Shown piece by piece: positions 39,057 through 47,857 of a DNA stretch of 64,000 nucleotides. Below the pieces are notes generated by a model that was not told where the DNA came from, ran no database searches, and saw nothing but the letters and a program-made list of their open reading frames with translations. Every line of letters begins with the position of its first letter. Within the stretch, counting starts at the first letter, position 1. This DNA comes from Xanthomonas campestris pv. phormiicola (GTDB taxonomy: Bacteria > Pseudomonadota > Gammaproteobacteria > Xanthomonadales > Xanthomonadaceae), in the NCBI GenBank assembly GCA_025666215.1, contig CP102593.1, positions 2,555,001-2,619,000 of the forward strand. Direction: 5' to 3'. The position numbers were made by a program, and so were the translations under genes.

Positions 39057-40649
39057 TCAGCATGCGACCGCGTTACCTTGCGGCTGTGCCAGCGGCTCGT
39101 CCTTTCCCAGCATATGCACCTGATCGAACCTTGAAAAGTACTCTTCGGCGCCGTGCATGACGATCAGCAGGATCTTGCCCCGCGTGCGACGCTGGATCTC
39201 CTCCATGGCGACGGATCGGCTGCGCGCATCCAGGTTGGCCAGCGGCTCGTCCAGCACATACAGGTCCGCGTCCTGCGACAGCGCGAGGGAGAGCGACAAC
39301 TTCTGCTGCTGTCCGGCCGACAATTGATCGGGATAGGAATCCAGAATGTCCGGCTCGTATATCCCGAACAGCCGGAGCAGGTCGTCCTCCGCTCCCAGAT
39401 CCCTGACCTTGATGGGGGGGAACAGCACCGGCAGCGTCACCGCGCTGATCCGTGCCGGCAGTTCAAGTGCGCCCTGCGACGGCGACAGATAGCCGGACAG
39501 GATGTTGGCGAGGGTGGTCTTCCCGGATCCGTTGTGGCCGACGATGAGCGCGCTGGTCCCGGGTTCCAGGCGCATGGAAAAATCCGAGAGCACCGGATTG
39601 ATTCCGTACGCATAGCCGATCGACGTCGCCGCGACCGCGTTCCCGGTCTTGTGAGAGGGCACGGCGGGCGGCTCGTCCAGGAACGCCACCACCCTGTCGA
39701 GCGTCGCGGCATGGCTGTGCAATTCCGCCCACTGCCTGAAGATCTCGATCAGCGTCGTCGCGGAACGCCAGAAGGCGTTCATGAAGGCAATGAACGAGCC
39801 GATGGTCATCTGCCTGCGGAACACGAACAATGCGCCGACGAAGATGGAGCAGACGTCGGAGATGACCATCGTCAGATCGCTGGCACCTTGCAACAGGCGG
39901 ATCACGCGAAACTTCCTGTATCCCGAATCCAGGACTTCGTCCATGCTCCTGGAAAAATTGCCGAGCGTCTTCGACGCCAGGCCGAAACTGCAGACCATCT
40001 TGAATGCGCCTACCGACTTGGTGAGTGCGTTCAACAGCACCGCTTCCTTGTCCCGCTCGATGGAGGTGAGGCCACGGATCTTCTTGCCCACCACGATGCT
40101 CACGAACGTGGCGATGGGGATGATGGCCGAGAGAATCAGTAACGCCTGCCAGGAGATGAAGATCAGCACCGAGACGAGCGCGACGAACGTGGCGATCTTC
40201 ACCGCCAGGGTCCGCACCAGGGCGAGCATGGGGACGACGCCGTCCTTCACGTCGGACCGGATCCGCGCCACGTAGGAGCCTTCTCCCTCGCGCAACACGT
40301 CGCGGTAGTCCTTGCCGAAGTAGGCGCGCAACAATCTGGCGCTGATCTGCCTGACGATCTTGTTGTCCAGCTTCAACTGCCAGAGGGAAAGCCAGTAGAT
40401 CGCGACATTGAGGGTGAGCCCCAGCGCGAGATAGCCGAGAACCAGATAGACAAACCGGCCGAAATCGGCGCGGCTGGAGGCCTCGTCGAAGATGGCCTTC
40501 ATCAACAGGGGATGCAGCAAGCCTTCCGCGCCGCCCACTAGCGCGGCACACAGGGTGACGCCTACATATTCGGTCCGGAACTTGTCGAGAAGCAGCAGGA
40601 AACACTGCGCTGCCGAACGCCTGCGCTGGACTGTGGCGGACAACGTCAT
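39057..40649 (-). CDS. ABC exporter with fused TM and ATPase domains (lanthipeptide LanT-like)
   Basis: A 530-residue half-transporter that should dimerise to export the modified peptide. Six TM helices span residues about 25-300. The ATPase domain has Walker A GHNGSGKT (371-378), a shortened signature LSAGQQQKLSLSLAL (443-457), Walker B ADLYVLDEPLANLD and a switch His in LLIVMHG. It has no N-terminal C39 peptidase, so leader removal must be done by another protease, as is usual for class III lanthipeptides. The Q-loop-to-signature segment is short, like SapB/Ram-type and cyclic-peptide exporters. It starts 14 bases after the LanKC stop. Confidence 0.88.
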   Translation of the reverse strand: MTLSATVQRRRSAAQCFLLLLDKFRTEYVGVTLCAALVGGAEGLLHPLLMKAIFDEASSRADFGRFVYLVLGYLALGLTLNVAIYWLSLWQLKLDNKIVRQISARLLRAYFGKDYRDVLREGEGSYVARIRSDVKDGVVPMLALVRTLAVKIATFVALVSVLIFISWQALLILSAIIPIATFVSIVVGKKIRGLTSIERDKEAVLLNALTKSVGAFKMVCSFGLASKTLGNFSRSMDEVLDSGYRKFRVIRLLQGASDLTMVISDVCSIFVGALFVFRRQMTIGSFIAFMNAFWRSATTLIEIFRQWAELHSHAATLDRVVAFLDEPPAVPSHKTGNAVAATSIGYAYGINPVLSDFSMRLEPGTSALIVGHNGSGKTTLANILSGYLSPSQGALELPARISAVTLPVLFPPIKVRDLGAEDDLLRLFGIYEPDILDSYPDQLSAGQQQKLSLSLALSQDADLYVLDEPLANLDARSRSVAMEEIQRRTRGKILLIVMHGAEEYFSRFDQVHMLGKDEPLAQPQGNAVAC

Positions 40650-40663
40650 CGGCCTCTCCGGAC

Positions 40664-43420
40664 TCAACGGCTCGCGGCGGCGGCGGACAATCCCATGTCC
40701 GACTCTAGCCGTTCCGGATGCGTCGCGGAAAGTGCCGGACGCGTCTTCGCGGGCAGGTCGTCGATCTCGTCCAGACAGAACTCGTCCGCTGCCAGGGTCG
40801 CGCGCCGATGCAGCGTTCGCATGATGCCCGCCGTGCCGGTGGCGTAGTCGCAAGAGATGCGGAACAGGTTCTCCCCGGGAGTTGCGTAGCCGCTGTCCTC
40901 CTTGAACAGGTACAGGTCCGCCAGGCCCTGCAGGGGCCGCTCCGCCATGGCCAGGTAGCGCTCGTCTCCGGAGTACAGATGCGCATCGACCAGCACGTCG
41001 ACGAAGCCGGCCAGACCATAGATCAGGCCCGGAAAGCCGGAGTACTTCCTGTGCAGGTCGGTGAGGATCGGTCCCAGCTGGTCCCAGCGGCCGTAGCGGA
41101 TGGCCACCTTGGCCACGCCGGCGCTGCCTTGCTCGATGTAGTGTTCGTAGGTGTTCTTTTCTTCGGGCGCGCAGGCGAAGGCGAGGCTGCCAGGCTCGAG
41201 TTCGAAACCGAACGAAAGATCGTAGTCGAGCGCCTTGCCTCCCAGTTCGCGCCAGGACGCGACGTTCAGTACCTGGGACAGGCGCAGGAAGAACAGCGCG
41301 ACGCCGCTTTGGCCATAGCCGAATCCGATCCGGATTCCGCCTTCGTCCTCCCAATGCAGCCCCTTCGCATCCTCGATCGCGGTCGAGGCCAGGGTTTTCG
41401 CCAGGTCGATCGCGACGTCCAGGTAGTGCGGCTCGCCGCTGTTGCGGTAGGCGGCGAGGTTGGCCATGCCGACGCCGGCCATGCCGTAGTAGAGCGAGTG
41501 GTGCCGGCGCAGCAAGGCGCTGCCGTTGGCATAGCCCATGAAGCGCCTGCCGATCTCGGCGCTTCCGATCGCCAAGCTGGCCCAGGCGATGCCGGCGCTC
41601 CCGGTCAGCAGCCCTGGCGGCAGCGTTTCCGCTGCGACGGCTGCCAGTTCCCGGTGGTAGCGATCCAAGGCCTGCCCAGGCACCTCGAAGCCGCATTTCA
41701 ACAACGCCTGGACGATGCCGCATGCGCCAAAGCCGAGACTCAGCGCGTTGGTGTGGCCGGCGAAGGGATCGACAGGGAACAGCGCATACACTTCTTCCAG
41801 CCGATAGTGGCTGACGATGAAGGCCGCCAGTTCGCGGCATGCCTCGCCTGGAGACAGGATCGGGGCGGAATGCCGCGCCGTGTACGGGGTCTCGAAGGAC
41901 GCCGGGCCATCGAGCAAGGCGATCGCCTCGCGGCAGCTGATCGTATTGCTGGAAAGCCGGCGGATGACCTTCTGAATGGGCGTATTCGACCAACCGATGT
42001 CGGCCACGAGTGCGGGCAGGACATTGCTGAAGAGATCGTCGCGGACGTACGCCATCGCCACGATCGGGAACATGCTGTACATCATGATCGCGCCGATCGC
42101 GTAGATGTCGTCCTGAGAGTTGCTTTCCTGCTTGCGGCCCTTGACGGCGGCGCGGAACCCCGGGGTGTGGATGTCCAGGGCGTCGTCGACCGCGGGCTGG
42201 AACGCGGCTTCGAGGTCGATGATGCGGACGGTCATGCTGGCCTTGTCCACCAGGATGTTCATCGGGGAAAGATCGCCGATGACCAAGCCCCTGTGGTGGA
42301 AGCGATCGACCGCCTCCAGCAGGCTGGTGAAGATGCTCTTGCACTTGACGTAGAACGCCTCGCTGTCCTCCCTGCCTGGATGGATGCGGAGCAGCGGGGT
42401 ATTCATCAACATCACTTCGCGCATGTCGACCGCATCCAGATGCTCTTCGACAAGGTAGAAGTTTTCCCAGTCCCAGAAGGTGGTGACGAGTTGCGGGGAG
42501 ACGCCCAGATCGCTCACCATGCGCAGGACTTTCTCCTCCTGGGCAAGGCGCGTCGTCGCGTCCTGGCCGTTGGCGACCAGTTCGACGTAAGGCCGCGCCT
42601 CCTTGACCACCACCTCGCGCCCGCTCGCGGTATCGGTGGCCAGGTAGACGCCGCCGGTATTGGAGAACCCCAGCGCGCTGGTGATGACGAACCTTCCCTC
42701 GTTGAGGGTCATGTCCGGCTGCTCGGCATCGTCGCGCGGGAAAGGATCCGACACCCACGGCGGCGTTTCGAAGTACGGCGTTCTCCGATCGACGACTTCT
42801 TCGCCGTCGGGCGAGGTCAGGATCGGTATCAGCTGGCCCATGTAGTCGAGGCGATTGACCGGGATGATTCCGCCGTAACGGTAATAGAGGCAGCGACAAT
42901 CCCTGTAGCGATTGTCGGACAGGATGTAGGACCCGACATCATCCTTCAGGATGGCGTAGGCGCACTCGATGAACTGACAGAACACCTCGTCGGTCGGGGG
43001 ATAGAGGGTGATGAACTTTCCAGAACCGCCGCGCGACCAGCGCTTGGACGTCATCAGCTTCATCGTGTTGATGTCGTTGGCGAACTTGAACTGGAGACCG
43101 TGCTCCAGGGCCAGATCCGCGACCTTCGCGAGAATGTCCCGGCAATTGACCTCGTTCGCGGAGACATGGATTTTCCAGCCTTGGGTGGCGAGCGGGGCCG
43201 CCGCGGCGTCTGCAGAAGGCATGACATGCGACCACACGCCGGAACGCCAGACGCTCCATTGCAGGCCCCTGGCGCGCAGGATCCGCTTGACCAGCGAACT
43301 CAATTCGTCCGTCGGCCGATAATGGGAATAGACAGGCTCGTAGAAGCGGCTGTCCGCCGCCATGAAAAACACCTTGTCGATATGACGGGCTTCCCGCAGC
43401 GATCTTGCTCGACCCGACAT
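40664..43420 (-). CDS. Class III lanthipeptide synthetase LanKC (lyase-kinase-cyclase)
   Basis: A 918-residue trifunctional enzyme that phosphorylates Ser/Thr of the precursor, eliminates phosphate to Dha/Dhb and cyclises Cys onto them. The N-terminal lyase (1 to about 215) holds KFITLYPPTDE and the YRYGGI stretch. The kinase (about 240-510) has VVVKEARPY (Lys273), GLVIGDLSPMNILVD (Asp383, Asn388) and IIDLEAAF (Asp402). The cyclase (about 530-900) has the GxxG repeats of LanC (SLYYGMAGVGMA, SGFPGLIYGLAGF, YATGTAGIMR) but no Cys/Cys-His zinc ligands, which separates class III from class IV. ATG 43420 has AAGGG eight bases upstream; ATG 43426 is too close to it. Confidence 0.93.
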   Translation of the reverse strand: MSGRARSLREARHIDKVFFMAADSRFYEPVYSHYRPTDELSSLVKRILRARGLQWSVWRSGVWSHVMPSADAAAAPLATQGWKIHVSANEVNCRDILAKVADLALEHGLQFKFANDINTMKLMTSKRWSRGGSGKFITLYPPTDEVFCQFIECAYAILKDDVGSYILSDNRYRDCRCLYYRYGGIIPVNRLDYMGQLIPILTSPDGEEVVDRRTPYFETPPWVSDPFPRDDAEQPDMTLNEGRFVITSALGFSNTGGVYLATDTASGREVVVKEARPYVELVANGQDATTRLAQEEKVLRMVSDLGVSPQLVTTFWDWENFYLVEEHLDAVDMREVMLMNTPLLRIHPGREDSEAFYVKCKSIFTSLLEAVDRFHHRGLVIGDLSPMNILVDKASMTVRIIDLEAAFQPAVDDALDIHTPGFRAAVKGRKQESNSQDDIYAIGAIMMYSMFPIVAMAYVRDDLFSNVLPALVADIGWSNTPIQKVIRRLSSNTISCREAIALLDGPASFETPYTARHSAPILSPGEACRELAAFIVSHYRLEEVYALFPVDPFAGHTNALSLGFGACGIVQALLKCGFEVPGQALDRYHRELAAVAAETLPPGLLTGSAGIAWASLAIGSAEIGRRFMGYANGSALLRRHHSLYYGMAGVGMANLAAYRNSGEPHYLDVAIDLAKTLASTAIEDAKGLHWEDEGGIRIGFGYGQSGVALFFLRLSQVLNVASWRELGGKALDYDLSFGFELEPGSLAFACAPEEKNTYEHYIEQGSAGVAKVAIRYGRWDQLGPILTDLHRKYSGFPGLIYGLAGFVDVLVDAHLYSGDERYLAMAERPLQGLADLYLFKEDSGYATPGENLFRISCDYATGTAGIMRTLHRRATLAADEFCLDEIDDLPAKTRPALSATHPERLESDMGLSAAAASR

Positions 43421-43515
43421 GCACATGTCCCTTTGCTGGATATGGTTGTTCTTGTATTTATGGAGGCTGGTCCATAAACAGAAACATTGAAATCAATTAA
43501 AAGCTAATTTCACGT

Positions 43516-43549
43516 ACAAAAAGAGAGAGCAATGGCGCAATGCCATTGC
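43516..43549 (-). terminator. Attenuator-like hairpin between precursor and synthetase genes
   Basis: On the minus strand GCAATGGC, loop ATTGC and GCCATTGC form a perfect 8-bp stem, followed by TCTCTCTTTTTG. It lies 17 bases after the precursor stop and about 100 bases before the LanKC start. Partial termination here would give excess precursor over enzyme, as in many lanthipeptide operons; this effect is inferred. Confidence 0.75.
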
Positions 43550-43566
43550 CCTCCACTTCCTGCCGC

Positions 43567-43677
43567 TTAGGCGATGACGCCGTTGCAGCAATTGCTGGTG
43601 GAGCTGCCGGTGCTGCTGCCCAGCAGCGAGTTGGTTTCATCCAGGGCCAGGCGCTGCAGATTCAGGACACGATTCAT
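43567..43677 (-). CDS. Class III lanthipeptide precursor peptide (LanA)
   Basis: A 36-residue peptide. The leader MNRVLNLQRLALDETNSLLG contains L-x-LQ (LNLQ, residues 5-8), matching the conserved LLDLQ-type motif recognised by class III synthetases. The core that follows starts at residue 21: SSTGSSTSNCC, then NGVIA, with seven Ser/Thr in eight positions and two adjacent Cys, suited to lanthionine or labionin rings. AAGGA lies eight bases upstream of the ATG. The gene directly precedes LanKC. The leader/core boundary and the ring pattern cannot be fixed from sequence. The ATG at 43677 was chosen from the ribosome-binding site and leader motif. Confidence 0.9.
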   Translation of the reverse strand: MNRVLNLQRLALDETNSLLGSSTGSSTSNCCNGVIA

Positions 43678-43687
43678 TGAGCTTTCC

Positions 43688-43867
43688 TTAGTTAATGGGT
43701 TTACCATCCAACAACCAACCATCCGGCGCGTTTCGTCCGGATGACTGGGCCAAGACCGCATCGAGAGTTTTCCAGACCTTGGCGAAGCGCTCTCCATGCA
43801 GCTTCTGTGCGGCGAAGAAGTTCACCGGAATGGCGCGCGAAATGCTGCGCTGCACGCATTTTTCCAT
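43688..43867 (-). CDS. 59-residue protein of unknown function, first gene of the lanthipeptide operon
   Basis: A 59-residue basic product (MEKCVQRSISRAIPVNFFAA at the start) with one Cys and a Trp-containing C-terminus (GWLLDGKPIN). There is no signal peptide, TM segment or LanA-like core. Its TAA stop lies next to the AAGGA that serves lanA, and only ten bases separate it from the lanA ATG, which suggests translational coupling and supports it being real. The start is uncertain: the ATG at 43867 lacks a strong ribosome-binding site, and a TTG twelve codons upstream is possible. It may be a regulator, immunity factor or leader-peptide partner; I do not recognise the family. Confidence 0.55.
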   Translation of the reverse strand: MEKCVQRSISRAIPVNFFAAQKLHGERFAKVWKTLDAVLAQSSGRNAPDGWLLDGKPIN

Positions 43868-44826
43868 ATTCAATTCATTGCCGCGTGCCGTTGAACTTCT
43901 CAATCTTTTTTTTCATAGTCAAGTGCCAAAACTTCATGAGTGCGGGTTTCCGCCGCCGGATTCTCGGTTTGTATCCGGCTGTAGACAATTTTAAATCCGC
44001 GTGACATGCGCGGTCTCGAGAAAGAGCTTCCGATCCCGATTCGGCGACGCGGATGCCACGCTTTCCGGCATGGTTCGCGTTGGCCATGTCATGGCGGAAT
44101 GGGGGTGCGTATGCGTCTTGCCTGAGCGCCATCGCCGGTGGGCCTCGCGTTCGGTATGGGCGAGCTTCGCCCAGCGCTGTCGTCGATCTGTGTTGGCAAC
44201 ACCGATTTACCGAGCCCAGGATGCGGATGGCTGTCGGTTCTGATGCGTGGCTGGCGGCGTCCCGGCTGGTGGCCGCCAGGCCTTTGTCCCCGGCGTGCAG
44301 ACAACGCCGGGGCAGGGCACCCAGTTCGGGGCCGGCACGAGGACCATCCATCGCATCGTCGCAATCGGTGTCCGGACCTCGCCCAATGCCGTCGCGATGC
44401 CCGCGCCCGGCGGCAGGCTTGCCGAACGCCGCAACTGGCCGGGTATCGGCGATAGGCCAGGGCGATGCGGCAAAAATAGGCGCCGCGGTGTGCCAGGGCA
44501 GATGCGGACCGAGGCCGTCAGGATCGGCCAGCGTTGGATTTCCATCCGCGGACAGGCCATTGACTGCCAAGCGCCATGCCGGTCCGACCGGCAACACCCG
44601 TTCGGAGTGGCTGGCCAGCGAGCGAGCCGCGACGTAGGAACTGCAGCGCCGCACCTCCGGGGCGCACGCGACGATCCTTGGGTTGCTGAAGCGCCATGGC
44701 GAGGATCTCAACCACAGGCCGCACGCCGAGCTTCGGCGACGATTGCGCAGGAGGCGCCGAGTCGTTCCCGGTGACGGGAGCGGCGGCCGCCCTTTGCTTG
44801 AGCACGCGATCGCGGCGCCCGCTGCC
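43868..44826. other. Long stretch without a supported gene upstream of the lanthipeptide operon
   Basis: About 960 bases. The part nearest the operon (43868-44000) is clearly AT-richer than the chromosome average and should contain its promoter; an 8-base A-run (minus strand, 43906-43913) sits there. The rest is high-GC with long open frames on both strands in several phases, as expected by chance, and none shows a ribosome-binding site or a domain I recognise. It could be decayed coding sequence. Confidence 0.5.
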
Positions 44827-45078
44827 TCAGCCGGTGTCGCGCTGCACGCGCGACCGGAACGCGCGCACATTGTCGCCGCGGATGCGGCTTTCCCGCGTGC
44901 CCAGGATGGTGTCGACCTTCCTGTCCGAGCCGGTCACCGGCTTGGCCTCGACCGACGTTTCCCGCTCGAAGGCGTGCGACTTGTCGGTATTGCGGTAGTA
45001 CCGGTACAGGGCCCAGTACAACGCGCTGGCGCCGGCCGGGCCGGCCAGCAGCAACCAGAGTCCGCTGTCGTTGCTCAT
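44827..45078 (-). CDS. Small single-TM protein coupled to the zinc-ribbon gene
   Basis: An 83-residue protein with one TM segment near the N-terminus (LWLLLAGPAGASALYWALYRYY) and a charged cytosolic tail rich in Arg/Lys/Asp (FERETSVEAKPV, DRKVDTILGTRESRIRG). Its ATG overlaps the stop of the zinc-ribbon gene (ATGA), so it belongs to the SPFH / zinc-ribbon operon. The family is not recognised; it is perhaps an accessory membrane anchor. The alternative longer frame begins inside the upstream gene and is not needed. Confidence 0.7.
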   Translation of the reverse strand: MSNDSGLWLLLAGPAGASALYWALYRYYRNTDKSHAFERETSVEAKPVTGSDRKVDTILGTRESRIRGDNVRAFRSRVQRDTG

Positions 45079-46451
45079 GCGCTGCCTGCCACGATCCAGA
45101 GTGCGATGGCTTCGATGAAGGTGCCGGCGGCGAGCGCGGCCAGCAACAGCTTCCACTGCTGCACCGGCACGCTGCCCATGGTTTCGCCGGTACGGCCGTT
45201 CACCGCGATGTAGTGCAGCATGCCGCCGTTGCGGCCGGGCTCATGGTACGAGTACAGCCACACCGGCAGGTACATCGACACCCAGCGCGTGCCGTGCACG
45301 TCGAGCCGTTCCTGCTCCCAGCGCACGCCACGGTCATAGCGGCCGACGGAATCGGCGACCTGGACGCGGGCGATCGACAGCAGCTGGTCCTCCAGGCGCG
45401 GCCGCAGCTGTTCGACGTCGCTGTTGCGCTTTTCCGAGGTGAAGCCCGCCAGATACGACGCGTTCCACTTCACCGCGTTCTTGGTGTCGAACGGCAGGAT
45501 CGTGTTGATGATGTTGTTGGTGTTGGACTGGGTATCCAGGTTGCCGCGTTCGGAAGACGATTCCAGCGGCAGGTCGTCCACGGTGAAATCCACGTGCCGT
45601 TGCACCTGGTACACATCGGCGTCGTAGTACGTGGTCTTGTTCTTTTCCGTGCCGCGCGTATACCTGCGCGTCTGGATCTCGCCCTTGCCGGCCACGCTGG
45701 CGCTGACGTTGCCGTCGACGATCATGTAGGGCAGGTAGACGCCGATCACGTTGTCGGGCGTGAACTGCTGCTTGAACGCCTTCAGCGCGAACAGGCGCCG
45801 CTTGTCCACGAACTGGCGGATGCGCGCGACCGCATCCTCCTTCTTGATGTGGAACGGCAGCACCGCATCGGGCACCGCGCCATTGGCCACCTGCTCGTTG
45901 ACGCCGAACACATGCCGGCACCAATGGCAGCGTGCGGTCATCGTGCTTTCGGTGTTGATCGTGACCTCGGCGCCGCAGCCGGTGCATTTGAAGCTCATCA
46001 GGCTGGCGGCGTCGGCCGCGATGTCGCGCGCGCCCGAGGCGATGACCGTGCCGCGCAGCCGGTCGAGGCCTTCGCCGAATCCGAAGGCCTCCTCGACGCG
46101 TGCGCCGTGCCATTCGTGGCGACAGTACTGGCAGACCAGCAGGTCGGTGCCGAGCTTGGGGCGGATGTCGGTGGCGCCGCATTTCGGGCAGCGGTTGAGG
46201 CCGTCCTTCAGTTCGTCGGCAGCGGTGTCGATGGCGAGCGGATCGGGGGCCTGCAGCTCCTCGCGGATCGGAGCGGGCAGGGGGGCCGGGTCGAGCGGCA
46301 GGCTGCCCGGCAAGGGCGGCACGTCCTGCGGCGAGCCGGGGCCGGTCACCGCCGCCGCGGGCAACGGCGGTGGTGCGGCCGGCCGTGGCGGCAAGGGCGG
46401 CAAGGGCGGCGGGGTCGCCGGCAGCGGCGGCGGGGTTCTGGGATCGGACAT
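45075..46451 (-). CDS. Double zinc-ribbon membrane protein (TFIIB-type zinc-ribbon family)
   Basis: A 458-residue protein. A proline-rich low-complexity N-terminus (residues 5-65) is followed by two zinc ribbons, CPKC/CQYC (Cys88, 91, 107, 110) and CTGC/CHWC (Cys156, 159, 175, 178). A beta-rich domain of about 230 residues then leads to a C-terminal TM helix (WKLLLAALAAGTFIEAIALW). Proteins of this plan are annotated as TFIIB-type zinc-ribbon proteins and occur beside SPFH/virion-core-like genes, as here; function is unknown. It lies 21 bases after the SPFH gene and overlaps the next one by four bases. Confidence 0.85.
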   Translation of the reverse strand: MSDPRTPPPLPATPPPLPPLPPRPAAPPPLPAAAVTGPGSPQDVPPLPGSLPLDPAPLPAPIREELQAPDPLAIDTAADELKDGLNRCPKCGATDIRPKLGTDLLVCQYCRHEWHGARVEEAFGFGEGLDRLRGTVIASGARDIAADAASLMSFKCTGCGAEVTINTESTMTARCHWCRHVFGVNEQVANGAVPDAVLPFHIKKEDAVARIRQFVDKRRLFALKAFKQQFTPDNVIGVYLPYMIVDGNVSASVAGKGEIQTRRYTRGTEKNKTTYYDADVYQVQRHVDFTVDDLPLESSSERGNLDTQSNTNNIINTILPFDTKNAVKWNASYLAGFTSEKRNSDVEQLRPRLEDQLLSIARVQVADSVGRYDRGVRWEQERLDVHGTRWVSMYLPVWLYSYHEPGRNGGMLHYIAVNGRTGETMGSVPVQQWKLLLAALAAGTFIEAIALWIVAGSA

Positions 46452-46472
46452 GATCGCGGCGTGCCCCGCTGC

Positions 46473-47621
46473 TTACAGGCCCAGTGCCTTGGCCTTGGCC
46501 GCGTCGTAGTCGCTCTGGGTGATCAGGCCCAGGTCCAGCATCTCCTTGGCCTTCTTCAGCTTGGCGACCGCGTCGTCGGCGGCGGCGGCGGGCGCGACCG
46601 GCTGCTGCAGACCGCCCACGCCGCCGACCATGCCGGTCGCCATGCCCAGCCCCACCAGGCCCGCGGCACCGCCGTTCTCGCCGGCCGACTGGATGCCCTG
46701 GGCCACGCTCGCCTGCAGGTTGGCATTGCCGCGCGCGCCGGCCAGCGCATCGGCGCGCTGCACGGTCTTGAGCAGTTCCCGCGTATTCGCGTCGTACTCG
46801 ATCGACACGATCGCGGTCTTGACGATGACCAGGCCACGGTCGGAACGCCACTGGTACGCCTGCTCGACCGCATCGGACAGACTCTTGGCGAAGCCGAGCG
46901 AGTCCTGCTGCAGCTTGCTGATGCGGTTGCCCTTGCCCGTATCGTTCGTGTACAGGCTGAAGGCCGGCGCCAGCGAACCCACCACCTCGTTGAACAGCTG
47001 GTTGGCCGCGGGGTTGTCGAGGTCGGTGAAGTCGAACACCTGGTCCGGCTGCAGGTAGCGGGCCGGCACGAAGTTCTTCACGAACAGGATCGGGTCGACG
47101 ATCTTCAGCGTGTACGCGCCGCGCGTCACCGCACCGACCTGGGTGCCGAGGAAACCGTCGTCCCAGTAGATCTCCGACTGCGTGCCGAAGCGGTTGTCGG
47201 GCAGCTCCTTCAGCGACACGAAGAACGCCGCCTGCTGCGACCCCGGCTGGCCGCCGAACTTGAAGCGCTCCCAGCTCTGCCGGATGAGCGGCGCGACCAG
47301 GCCATCGCCGGCGAAGATCGACTGCGAGTTCGGATCGTCGGACCGCCATTCGTAACCGCCCGGCTCGGCGACGAAGCCGGTGATCGCGCCGTCCTGGATC
47401 AGCAGCAGCCCATAGCCTTCGGGCACCACGATCTTCGAGCCGTTGCTGATGATGTTCGAGGACGCACCGGTGTTGGAGCCACGCCCGGCGTTGGTGCCGC
47501 GCGGCACCGCGGCGAACAGTGCCGCCGTCGCCGGCAGGCCGGCCGGCACCGTGTAGAAGTCCTTCCACTGATCGGCGAGAACGCCGCCGACTGTACCTGA
47601 CACCGCCTGGACCAGACCCAT
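46473..47621 (-). CDS. SPFH-domain protein with C-terminal SHOCT-like motif
   Basis: A 382-residue protein of the bacterial SPFH/YdjI-like (virion core protein-like) group. It has KIVVPEGYGLLLIQDGAITG near residues 60-80, the SPFH core to about residue 290 (GAYTLKIVDPILFVKNFVPARYL; RGLVIVKTAIVSIEYD), a Gly/Ala-rich linker, and a C-terminal SHOCT-like helix pair (KLKKAKEMLDLGLITQSDYDAAK). SPFH proteins oligomerise at membranes and organise microdomains. CGGAG lies five bases upstream of the ATG at 47621. It is the first gene of a three-gene operon with zinc-ribbon and small TM proteins, suggesting a membrane-associated complex. Confidence 0.87.
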   Translation of the reverse strand: MGLVQAVSGTVGGVLADQWKDFYTVPAGLPATAALFAAVPRGTNAGRGSNTGASSNIISNGSKIVVPEGYGLLLIQDGAITGFVAEPGGYEWRSDDPNSQSIFAGDGLVAPLIRQSWERFKFGGQPGSQQAAFFVSLKELPDNRFGTQSEIYWDDGFLGTQVGAVTRGAYTLKIVDPILFVKNFVPARYLQPDQVFDFTDLDNPAANQLFNEVVGSLAPAFSLYTNDTGKGNRISKLQQDSLGFAKSLSDAVEQAYQWRSDRGLVIVKTAIVSIEYDANTRELLKTVQRADALAGARGNANLQASVAQGIQSAGENGGAAGLVGLGMATGMVGGVGGLQQPVAPAAAADDAVAKLKKAKEMLDLGLITQSDYDAAKAKALGL

Positions 47622-47785
47622 GACAACTCCGTTTGATTCGTGGACGGGCACCGTGCCCATCGAGCTGGCCGGACTATATCAGCAGCGGGAAGGGGGCGAA
47701 GGAGGGGGCTTGTCCGTTCCCGGCCGGTTGCCGTTTCGCGCATCCGGAACAGGCACCCGAACCATGTGGCAAGCCCAAAAGCAAA

Positions 47786-47803
47786 GCCCCGCCGGAGCGG
47801 GGC
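47786..47803 (-). terminator. GC-rich hairpin downstream of the secreted-protein gene
   Basis: GCCCCGC, a four-base loop and GCGGGGC form a perfect 7-bp stem. On the minus strand it is followed by TTTGCTTTTG, so it is best read as a terminator for the gene at 47858. A second perfect hairpin, GGCCGGCG/CGCCGGCC at 47834-47852, lies between it and the stop codon. Confidence 0.65.
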
Positions 47804-47857
47804 CTTGTTTCGGTGCTGTGTTGCCAAGGCGAAGGCCGGCGCAACGCCGGCCTCAGC

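Noticed and set aside
44518..44805. Possible remnant of a periplasmic adaptor or other gene
   Set aside because: The resemblance was too vague to support; no motif of any adaptor family could be placed.
43875..44870. A 331-codon minus-strand open frame upstream of the lanthipeptide operon
   Set aside because: No ribosome-binding site, no domain, composition typical of chance high-GC frames; several competing frames overlap it.
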